Below, piece after piece: positions 32,994 through 38,729 of a DNA stretch of 53,766 bases; position 1 is the stretch's first letter, and every line of letters begins with the position of its first letter. A program made the position numbers and the translations under genes. The DNA is from a virus: positions 1 through 53,766 of the IMG/VR virus record IMGVR_UViG_3300018080_000225, one strand, 5' to 3'. The notes under the pieces are model-generated. The model made no database searches. It saw only the letters and a program-made list of their open reading frames with translations, and was not told where the DNA came from.

Positions 32994-34269
32994 GTATTAC
33001 TTTGTCACCAAAATCTGGGCCATATGATTTATACTTCACTGGTATATTCAAGCCTTGTTCAAGAGCAAAGCACATATCATTTTCATCAAAGATATCATGA
33101 ATATAGATCGGTTCGACATTATTCATAAGATCTTTTGTTAATTGTGCTTGAGTTTCAAGGTCTGGTTCTTCACCAGGAAGTAAAATACCGTATTGCTCAC
33201 CGGTATCTTTTTGCTTATAACCTCCACAAATTTGGAGAGCTTGATGCTGGAAAATATCAAGGTGTGTAACCGCAAGATAGTGAAATGGTGCTTCATAATT
33301 GGCGGCCATAACAGCATATTTCCATAAGACAAGATCAGGCCATCCGAACCGGAAGTGCTGTTGCCATTTATTACTACAATTCACTTCATGTGGGTGAAAG
33401 ATATTTTCTGGTTTTGTTTCAGTAACCAAGGGTCCAGCCCCATGTCTTGTCATATATGATCTTACTACCCCCATAATCTCTACATTACCATAGAGGCTAG
33501 GTATACTTTCATTGATCACATCGGCTACATTTGTAGGGATAATTGTAGACCAAGTTGTATATGGATGGAAGCCATACCATTCATCTAAAAGCACTCCTTG
33601 AGCACCCTCAAAAATAACGGAGCCATCGATTGTAGGTTTTGCAATTTGTAGAGCCGATGCAATTTTAGAATAATTTTTCGCAAGATTTGCTGGCTCTTTT
33701 GAGTCAGAGAATCTTTGATAAGGTGTAACGTCAACACCCATGGAGCGACATTCTTGGAGCCTATGTTCTTGGATTCGGTGTAATTTGTCTTCACAATAGT
33801 TAAGTTCCCAAGCACGAATTACGCTTCCTGAACTATTTACAAGATCAGAACCAAGCTCACCAATGCCTTTACCACAAGATCCATGGCGATTTTTGCCACG
33901 ATGCATCTCTTTAGCTCGATTAGCCCATACATGAAAAGGTGTGATAATAGGAGTATCAGGATCAATCCAAATTTTATCTAAAGGTTTGCTTACACCTTTT
34001 TCTTGGAGTATGGTTGCCTCTTCTATGAGACTGATTGGGTTGAATAATACATGCCTGGAAAGATATGTTTTAACATTTGGCCGTTGTGATCCTGAACCAA
34101 ATTGTGAAAAGCAATGTTTGAATTCCCCATTTTTAACATTATGCCCGCATTGTGCCCCACCATTATAACGGATGACCCAATTTGTTTCACGTTCATGCAC
34201 CAAAAAATCGGTCATGGTGCCTTTACCAGAATCACCAAAACCAAGGTCAATTACTACGATCCCATCCAT
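32977..34269 (-). CDS. Adenylosuccinate synthetase homologue (PurA/PurZ family)
   Basis: 430 residues from ATG 34269 (AAAAGGAGACATGTA upstream). Family marks: P-loop-like FGDSGKGT (Gly12-Thr18), NGGAQCGHN (His43), GKGIGE, FEGAQGVLLD, RHGAGPLVTE, and THLD (Asp338). The family joins Asp to IMP (PurA) or dGMP (PurZ, first step to 2-aminoadenine DNA). The catalytic Asp of PurA is kept at position 13, whereas the PurZ I recall has Ser there; Glu14 is replaced by Ser. THLD corresponds to the guanine-recognising T-K-L-D, suggesting GTP as donor. So it may be a phage PurA or a PurZ0-like enzyme. Substrate undecided. Confidence 0.8.
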   Translation of the reverse strand: MDGIVVIDLGFGDSGKGTMTDFLVHERETNWVIRYNGGAQCGHNVKNGEFKHCFSQFGSGSQRPNVKTYLSRHVLFNPISLIEEATILQEKGVSKPLDKIWIDPDTPIITPFHVWANRAKEMHRGKNRHGSCGKGIGELGSDLVNSSGSVIRAWELNYCEDKLHRIQEHRLQECRSMGVDVTPYQRFSDSKEPANLAKNYSKIASALQIAKPTIDGSVIFEGAQGVLLDEWYGFHPYTTWSTIIPTNVADVINESIPSLYGNVEIMGVVRSYMTRHGAGPLVTETKPENIFHPHEVNCSNKWQQHFRFGWPDLVLWKYAVMAANYEAPFHYLAVTHLDIFQHQALQICGGYKQKDTGEQYGILLPGEEPDLETQAQLTKDLMNNVEPIYIHDIFDENDMCFALEQGLNIPVKYKSYGPDFGDKVILDISL

Positions 34270-34291
34270 TACATGTCTCCTTTTAGAGTGT

Positions 34292-34351
34292 GGGTGGGCC
34301 AGAGGAAGGGAAGAACCCTGACCCACCCTAGGCGCTCGATGAGGGTCGAGC
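34292..34351 (-). other. Two hairpins before the PurA-like gene
   Basis: GGGTGGGCCAG/CTGACCCACCC (34292-34302, 34318-34328) and GCTCGA/TCGAGC (34334-34351) lie between the VWA stop and the PurA-like start. No U run; possibly RNA processing or leader structures. Confidence 0.5.
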
Positions 34352-34356
34352 AAACC

Positions 34357-34370
34357 TTGTAAAATTACAA
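34357..34370. promoter_or_regulatory. TTGTAA palindrome, perfect copy
   Basis: TTGTAAAATTACAA covering the stop region of the VWA gene, 90 bases before the PurA-like start. Confidence 0.6.
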
Positions 34371-35387
34371 CCGTTCACGCCCTTCTGAGCTTCCGGTTTC
34401 AATGTCGGTACTCACTGATCCTGCTTCTACTGGAACCAATGAACCTGTTGCACTTGCTGCGTTTTCTATGCCCGCAGCACCTTTGGCCCGTAACAATTCA
34501 ACCATTTCGGATTCATCGACACCAATCAAACGACTCACAGCCATAACCATTGTCGTAATGATCGCGTCGGTTTCGGGAACCTCGAAAACGTGTTCAGGGT
34601 TGCCACCAGCTTGCATCAAGAGATCTTGCCATTGCTTCGTGATATCATGATTTGAGCCATGGTTTGTGTGTAATGGACGGATGATAAACACATGATAACG
34701 CTCAAGTGTTTGCTTCACGGCGTCCAACATAGGAACTTCGGCTTGTAACACATCTCCGAAAACGCTCTCGGCAATGTCGGGCGACGTGCCATATTTCGTG
34801 TAATCTCGACGATCAAAGTAGGGTTCTTCATCACAGATCAAGAACGCAAAACCTTTTTCATCATTGGTGTCGAAACATTCGAGTTTCGTGTGATTTGCCA
34901 AGGCGTAGAAGAACAGGTGATAAGACTCCCCCATATTCCCTCCACCACGATAGGGAATGATCATTTCATTCAAGGCTTCAACGAGTTTCTCTGCCTCAAT
35001 CTCAAATTGGCTCATTTGAAATGCTGCGTTTTTCATTACTGTTTCATCGTCAAATGCAATGAACATCACGTTTGGATGATCGGAAACTTCTTTTTCTACG
35101 ATCAAATCGATGAGTTTTGGAAGTTCCGTTTGAATATGACCAGGAACCTGATGCATTGATCCTGTAGCATCGATCCCTATTACAATAGGCGTCGCATCAT
35201 CGAATCCATCGACATAACACGATTCACGCATCCCATCTTTCAACTTCTTGGGATCAAGAATCTCAGCAATGTCATCGAATCTTCCGGTTGATCTTGCCGT
35301 TGAAGCACGGCTAAATAGCTTGTCATCTGCTGCCAAGCTATCAACAGTACTACAATACTTGGTACTTGAATATGAACCTCCGCCCAT
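34365..35387 (-). CDS. VWA-domain protein
   Basis: 340 residues starting in a TAATG overlap. After about 65 residues (possibly disordered, SSTKYCSTVDSLAADD) a von Willebrand A fold begins: PIVIGIDATGSM gives the D-x-T-x-S metal site (Asp73, Thr75, Ser77), GGGNMGES follows, and FLICDEEPYF replaces the usual TDG strand. The last 50 residues are Ala/Ser/Glu-rich. VWA proteins bind partners through a metal ion and often pair with kinases or AAA ATPases. It is in one operon with small membrane proteins and a J-domain/pseudokinase, suggesting one system. Confidence 0.75.
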   Translation of the reverse strand: MGGGSYSSTKYCSTVDSLAADDKLFSRASTARSTGRFDDIAEILDPKKLKDGMRESCYVDGFDDATPIVIGIDATGSMHQVPGHIQTELPKLIDLIVEKEVSDHPNVMFIAFDDETVMKNAAFQMSQFEIEAEKLVEALNEMIIPYRGGGNMGESYHLFFYALANHTKLECFDTNDEKGFAFLICDEEPYFDRRDYTKYGTSPDIAESVFGDVLQAEVPMLDAVKQTLERYHVFIIRPLHTNHGSNHDITKQWQDLLMQAGGNPEHVFEVPETDAIITTMVMAVSRLIGVDESEMVELLRAKGAAGIENAASATGSLVPVEAGSVSTDIETGSSEGRERL

Positions 35388-35503
35388 TAGTCACCCTCTT
35401 CCGTTCGACAATGGGCACAAGTACACGGCTTATCATTGTCTGGTTTTTCAACCTGCTCAGCTGCCTTAGCTGCATCGGTTGTATTTCCTGCTGGTGCTCC
35501 CAT
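35387..35503 (-). CDS. 38-residue Cys peptide before VWA gene
   Basis: AAGGAGATCAAT before ATG 35503; stop overlaps the VWA start as TAATG. Starts MGAPAGNTTDAAKAAEQVEK and has CTCAHC near its end, a small metal-binding knuckle. Coupled to the VWA gene. Confidence 0.6.
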   Translation of the reverse strand: MGAPAGNTTDAAKAAEQVEKPDNDKPCTCAHCRTEEGD

Positions 35504-35559
35504 ATTGATCTCCTTATGTTATGGATACTTACTTTATGTAAGTTTCCTGATTACCTTAA

Positions 35560-35721
35560 CTAATTTGGACAGAAGGAATGCTGGTAAACAGACAAACCAA
35601 AATACACCACAAATAACCAAGAGACAGGCAACCCAAACAGGCTCAACAGACCATCAATTGCTCCATCAATGGCAAAAGTAACCATTGTAATACCAGCTCC
35701 GATCAAATACCAAGTAAACAT
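35560..35721 (-). CDS. Small membrane protein 4
   Basis: 53 residues from ATG 35721 (AGGGAAAATATT upstream); the longer frame back to 35871 overlaps the previous gene. Two hydrophobic segments (MFTWYLIGAGITMVTFAIDG and FGLPVSWLFVVYFGL). Part of a run of four small membrane proteins. Confidence 0.6.
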   Translation of the reverse strand: MFTWYLIGAGITMVTFAIDGAIDGLLSLFGLPVSWLFVVYFGLSVYQHSFCPN

Positions 35722-35894
35722 AATATTTTCCCTATATTCCAACCGATTGTAACACTTACAATCAAAAGAATCATAACAGTATAAAGGTGTTTCGGCCCTG
35801 TTGCTTTGTAATAGTAAATGCAGATCAATGCACCAGTGATGTATAATAGACACCACCATGCAACAAGCCAAGGAATTACGAATAGCAAAGTCAT
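35703..35894 (-). CDS. Small membrane protein 3
   Basis: 63 residues with AAAAGGAGATAGT before ATG. Two membrane segments (LLFVIPWLVAWWCLLYITG and YTVMILLIVSVTIGWNIG) around a short basic loop. Function unknown. Confidence 0.65.
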   Translation of the reverse strand: MTLLFVIPWLVAWWCLLYITGALICIYYYKATGPKHLYTVMILLIVSVTIGWNIGKILCLLGI

Positions 35895-35895
35895 A

Positions 35896-36096
35896 CTATC
35901 TCCTTTTGTAACTACAGATCAAAAGACCTATAGCACAAGGCAAACCAACAGGCCAAAGAACGGCAGCTACCCATGCAATTATTCCATAAAGAAATACCCC
36001 ATCACCACTATCTATTGGGCCTTCAAGCAAACGAACAACTAACATGCTAAATAAGAATGTAAAAACGGCTCCTGTTACATAGAAGTAAAAGTCCAT
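35896..36096 (-). CDS. Small membrane protein 2
   Basis: 66 residues with two membrane segments (YVTGAVFTFLFSMLVVRLL and YGIIAWVAAVLWPVGLPCA) and a basic end KRR. Overlaps the next gene start by one base (TAATG type). Confidence 0.65.
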   Translation of the reverse strand: MDFYFYVTGAVFTFLFSMLVVRLLEGPIDSGDGVFLYGIIAWVAAVLWPVGLPCAIGLLICSYKRR

Positions 36097-36296
36097 TACG
36101 TATTTCCTTTGAAAATAAGATGACCAATAGCCAAGAAAACAAAACCAATAGGGCCAAGAAATGCAGCAACCCCTATTGCCATTGTTAACATAACTAAATC
36201 ATCTTTACCAGGATTATCCGAATACTCGTTAACTAGGTATACACCATAAGCTATTGTTCCAATTATACATATAATGTATGTTAATACAGTCATCAT
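36096..36296 (-). CDS. Small membrane protein 1
   Basis: 66 residues, start overlapping the stop of the J-domain gene. Two membrane segments (YIICIIGTIAYGVYLV and VMLTMAIGVAAFLGPIGFVF). The PIGFVFLAIG end resembles the PVGLPCAIGL end of membrane protein 2, suggesting duplication. Confidence 0.65.
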   Translation of the reverse strand: MMTVLTYIICIIGTIAYGVYLVNEYSDNPGKDDLVMLTMAIGVAAFLGPIGFVFLAIGHLIFKGNT

Positions 36297-37369
36297 GTTG
36301 ACATCTCCAATGGTTCAAATTGCGGCTTACCGAATACTTGTTTTTGGACCTCACGAAATGTAATCGAAGCACCCATTGCAGTGAATGGGCGGAATCTACG
36401 TTTTGGTTGAATACAATGATGTAAGAACTCAACAATTGGCTCTTCAAGCTCAAGACAAAAGTAATCGCCTCGTGCAAGAGACAAAAGACATTTTGCCGCT
36501 GCATAAATATCACAAGAAGGTAAGCAAATATGATTTTTCGTTGCTTCTGGTGCAAGAAAATCTTTATTACCTATATAGAGCATTGGCTTATCTGCATTTG
36601 TCCAATCGATTACTTGACCAAGATGCTTTTCGGCATGGATAATCACATGATGTGGGGTTACACAATTATGTGATATTTTTTGACTGTGAGCGATGGACAA
36701 TGACTCGAATATACGATTACCAATGAAACAGATTTGACGGGAATTAAGGCCATTGGGATGTGCTTTTGTAATTTGTTCAAGGTTGTACCAACCTGACTCA
36801 TAACCAGGTGGTTGAACAAATACGATCATTTTCTTCCCATTCTTATGTCGAATTGTTTCCAAGATTTTTGGTAATAACAATTGCATGTTAGCACCTTCCA
36901 TCTGAGGGAATGGCTTGAGAGCTTCGGTAAAGATTTTCAAGGTTTGAATTTCACGTTCGAGAAGATCATTGTCCGCTTTGGAATGAGGAATCTTAACTAT
37001 GCCAGAAACGTAGCAGTCACGTTTCTTTTCATAGATCTTAGTTGAGAATACACCACAAGTTTGACCTGTATGGATTTGCTCAAGATCATGATACTCATAG
37101 CGACGTGTCTCGAAAGATTGTATTTTGACAGGTTCATCTGTTTGCCAAGTACCCTTAGCAAATTTCCTTTTGGCAATATCCCAAAGATCATTCAATTTTG
37201 CTGAAGCTTGATGAGCAAGTTCGGGATTATCTGGATTGCGATCAGGATGTATCTGTTTTTGAATACGATGATACCAAGGACGTGCTTCATCTTCTGTATT
37301 TCCAAGGAATACGCTTTCTGGCTTATTACATTCCAGAAGAAGTTTGGCAGTAAGCTCAAGCTCAGTCAT
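36293..37369 (-). CDS. J-domain / protein pseudokinase fusion
   Basis: 358 residues. Residues about 25-75 form a J-domain with the HPD motif (41-43, IHPDRNPDNPELAHQ), which stimulates Hsp70 ATPases. Residues about 95-345 resemble a Ser/Thr kinase: VAIK lysine in SGIVKIPH (Lys126), alpha-C Glu140, an HRD-equivalent SHNCVTPHHV where the catalytic Asp is replaced by Cys (236), DFG-equivalent IDWT (Asp255), and FLAPEA then CDIYAAAKCLLSLA. Loss of the HRD Asp suggests a pseudokinase. It opens an operon with membrane proteins and a VWA protein. Confidence 0.75.
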   Translation of the reverse strand: MTELELTAKLLLECNKPESVFLGNTEDEARPWYHRIQKQIHPDRNPDNPELAHQASAKLNDLWDIAKRKFAKGTWQTDEPVKIQSFETRRYEYHDLEQIHTGQTCGVFSTKIYEKKRDCYVSGIVKIPHSKADNDLLEREIQTLKIFTEALKPFPQMEGANMQLLLPKILETIRHKNGKKMIVFVQPPGYESGWYNLEQITKAHPNGLNSRQICFIGNRIFESLSIAHSQKISHNCVTPHHVIIHAEKHLGQVIDWTNADKPMLYIGNKDFLAPEATKNHICLPSCDIYAAAKCLLSLARGDYFCLELEEPIVEFLHHCIQPKRRFRPFTAMGASITFREVQKQVFGKPQFEPLEMST

Positions 37370-37655
37370 GTTTGGTCCCTTTTAACTGTTCAAGTAGCAG
37401 TTTGATCATATCTTTGTCAAGCTGACCGAGCTTTTGTCCCAATTGTGCAGCATTGTCAAGCTCATAAAATTCTGCATATGTTGTGATATTGCTCCAACAA
37501 AATGCATGTACTCGAAGTCTTTTATGCTTGATACGAATATTGACAAAATCCGATATATCTTCAAGCGTAGAAAAAGCTGCCATAATATGTGACAGAAAAA
37601 CGATATGAGCTTGATTCATATCAACGTCAGTTACTTTATTTGAGCAAAAAGTCAT
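37362..37655 (-). CDS. Unknown 97-residue protein
   Basis: Overlaps the J-domain gene start by 8 bases. Helical end QLGQKLGQLDKDMIKLLLEQ. Ribosome site weak (GGGGAC 11-15 bases upstream). Not recognised. Confidence 0.55.
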   Translation of the reverse strand: MTFCSNKVTDVDMNQAHIVFLSHIMAAFSTLEDISDFVNIRIKHKRLRVHAFCWSNITTYAEFYELDNAAQLGQKLGQLDKDMIKLLLEQLKGTKHD

Positions 37656-37675
37656 ATCTTAATCCATAGTCCCCA

Positions 37676-37792
37676 TTAGTCAATCCTTATTAGGCCGTGA
37701 GGATAATATTCGAGTTCGACATGATCAAGATCAATATAAGTTGTAAAGAACTCATGACCAAATAGCTTAAAGGCTTTTTCTTTGCCTATGGT
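37676..37792 (-). pseudogene. C-terminal gene remnant fused to the tRNA-like repeat
   Basis: A frame with no start codon reads TIGKEKAFKLFGHEFFTTYI then DLDHVELEYYPHGLIRID to TAA 37676. Its 5' end lies exactly where the truncated repeat copy begins, so the repeat insertion or deletion appears to have removed the start of a small gene. Confidence 0.5.
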
Positions 37793-37873
37793 TTGCTAAG
37801 CAAACCACAACGGGAATCGAACCCGTGACCTCGTCATTATCAGTGAAGTAACCCGATCAACCGCATAGGCAAT
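37787..37873 (-). repeat. Truncated duplicate of the permuted tRNA element (copy B)
   Basis: 87 bases identical to 38222-38308. It has the anticodon arm, T arm and acceptor hairpin of the tRNA-Ile candidate but lacks the D-arm half. The missing part matches a deletion between two CATA words of copy A. New flanks still form TTGCCTAT/ATAGGCAA (37865-37872 with 37782-37789). Probably not a working tRNA. Confidence 0.85.
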
Positions 37874-37875
37874 GA

Positions 37876-37985
37876 TCTTGTGTTTTATACTGCGGTAACT
37901 AGAATGGCTAGGTCCATTTCATAATCCTAGCGTTCGGTCGCGACATCATGGATCAATCATTGTTACCGCAGTATAAAACACAAGA
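37876..37985 (-). ncRNA. 24-bp inverted repeat hairpin after tRNA-Leu
   Basis: Arms at 37876-37899 and 37962-37985 are perfect reverse complements (TCTTGTGTTTTATACTGCGG on the left). The 62-base centre contains GCTAGG/CCTAGC and an AATG/CATT pair. It begins one base after tRNA-Leu, so it will be cut free when the tRNA is processed, or it may be a stable RNA or processing signal. Confidence 0.65.
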
Positions 37986-37986
37986 G

Positions 37987-38068
37987 TAGGCGAGGAGGGA
38001 CTTGAACCCTCAAGCCGCAAGAGCAGCGGATTTTAAGTCCGCCGTGTATTCCATTCCACCACTCGCCC
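37987..38068 (-). tRNA. tRNA-Leu (UAA)
   Basis: 82 bases. Acceptor GGGCGAG/CTCGCCT, anticodon stem GCGGA/TCCGC with loop CTTAAAA (anticodon UAA at 38035-38033), a long variable arm TGCTCTTGCGGC typical of leucine tRNAs, and T arm GAGGG-TTCAAGT-CCCTC. CCA is not encoded; discriminator A. It reads UUA, a frequent codon in this AT-rich phage. Confidence 0.92.
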
Positions 38069-38080
38069 TTACTCAGTTAA

Positions 38081-38164
38081 TCCCTATGATCATAAAGGTC
38101 AGGAAGTGTGGCACAAGGCCACGTTATCAACCAAAATGAAGTATCCCAACCACCCGCATAGGGA
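38081..38164 (-). ncRNA. Structured element C, relative of the permuted tRNA frame
   Basis: Outer helix TCCCTATG/CATAGGGA (38157-38164, 38081-38088) and inner helix GGTTGGGA/TCCTGACC (38144-38151, 38097-38104) match the two helices of element A with different base pairs. The same TACTTCA follows the inner helix. The enclosed part has a TTTTGGT loop and a GTGGC/GCCAC hairpin but no T arm or D arm, so it may be a decayed permuted tRNA or a cargo-less member. Confidence 0.6.
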
Positions 38165-38171
38165 AGACTTA

Positions 38172-38306
38172 TGCCTATGATTAAATAACCAGGAAATTTT
38201 CGCGCTCTACCCACTGAGCTATATGGTTTGCTAAGCAAACCACAACGGGAATCGAACCCGTGACCTCGTCATTATCAGTGAAGTAACCCGATCAACCGCA
38301 TAGGCA
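38172..38306 (-). ncRNA. Element A: precursor frame of the permuted tRNA
   Basis: Outer helix TGCCTATG/CATAGGCA (38299-38306, 38172-38179), internal loop CGGT / TTTAAT, inner helix TGATCGGG/CCTGGTTA (38287-38294, 38186-38193) holding the two broken ends of the tRNA next to each other. Compensatory changes relative to element C support both helices. Its geometry would present the anticodon-arm ends for joining. Confidence 0.6.
38201..38283 (-). tRNA. Candidate circularly permuted tRNA-Ile (GAU)
   Basis: On the minus strand the 3' half comes first: CTTCA, loop CTGATAA (anticodon GAU 38276-38274), TGACG, variable AGGTC, T arm ACGGG-TTCGATT-CCCGT, acceptor TGTGGTT (38244-38238). An 8-base linker GCTTAGCA follows, then the 5' half: acceptor AACCATA (38228-38222), TA, D arm GCTC-AGTGGGTA-GAGC, G26, CG. 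The two acceptor strands pair 7 of 7 and the linker continues the stem for three pairs around a TTA loop. Every tRNA spacing is normal after rearrangement. If joined CG|TCA the anticodon stem is perfect (CGTCA/TGACG). Discriminator would be U, unusual for Ile. Confidence 0.65.
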
Positions 38307-38322
38307 ATTCTTTATTCAACTG

Positions 38323-38667
38323 TCAAATAGCTTCGCAAAATTGGGTCTCAGCTATTGCCAAAACCGCCCTATGTAGGGCATGGTCAACAGGGTTTTCAAG
38401 TGCTTGATCTCGACTTACGATCACGCGCTCTTTTGCCTTGATTAACCAAATCTGACAATTGACAAGCTCATCAACCAAATATGCATCCCATTGGCCTATA
38501 TGACCAATGAATCTATATGGCTCCACTTCCGGTGGATCAAATCGAGGACCAAATACACGGCCACTCAATGTAATTTCACGACGACGGAGCCATTGAATGC
38601 GCTTATGGAGCTTTGTCACACTCTCCTTCATTTTCATCTCCCATTGCCTGTCGAATGCTTCATCCAT
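38323..38667 (-). CDS. Unknown 114-residue protein
   Basis: AAGGAGATCTAGTT before ATG 38667. Basic helical N-terminus (TKLHKRIQWLRRREITLSG), then YRFIGHIGQWDAYLVDELVN. It lies directly upstream of the RNA region. No family recognised. Confidence 0.65.
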   Translation of the reverse strand: MDEAFDRQWEMKMKESVTKLHKRIQWLRRREITLSGRVFGPRFDPPEVEPYRFIGHIGQWDAYLVDELVNCQIWLIKAKERVIVSRDQALENPVDHALHRAVLAIAETQFCEAI

Positions 38668-38696
38668 AACTAGATCTCCTTGTTAACCTAGTGGCC

Positions 38697-38710
38697 TTGT
38701 AACTTTACAA
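38697..38710. promoter_or_regulatory. TTGTAA palindrome inside a 26-bp palindrome
   Basis: TTGTAACTTTACAA, extended on both sides to GTGGCC...GGCCAC, between the ParB-like stop and the next start. The extended RNA hairpin could also act as a terminator, though no U run follows. Confidence 0.6.
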
Positions 38711-38729
38711 GGCCACCAAGTAACTGGCT

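Noticed and set aside
32977-34269. Calling the enzyme PurZ outright and the genome a Z-genome
   Set aside because: The catalytic Asp of PurA is present and no DatZ or MazZ gene is visible, so substrate cannot be decided from this window.
37987-38068. tRNA-Leu(UAA) as a stop suppressor
   Set aside because: Anticodon UAA reads the UUA leucine codon, not a stop codon.
37800-38228. An ordinary tRNA-Ile made of the D-arm half at 38228-38201 and the downstream T-arm half in copy B, with the tRNA-Leu region as intron
   Set aside because: Copy B is an exact duplicate carrying the permuted linker and the first acceptor bases, so it derives from copy A; the intervening 350 bases contain a complete tRNA-Leu and no group I or II intron core.
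38172-38306. Group I permuted intron-exon element or permuted tmRNA
   Set aside because: Flanks are only about 25 bases on each side, with no P3-P9 core and no terminal G; a canonical D arm and anticodon arm and no tag reading frame argue against tmRNA.
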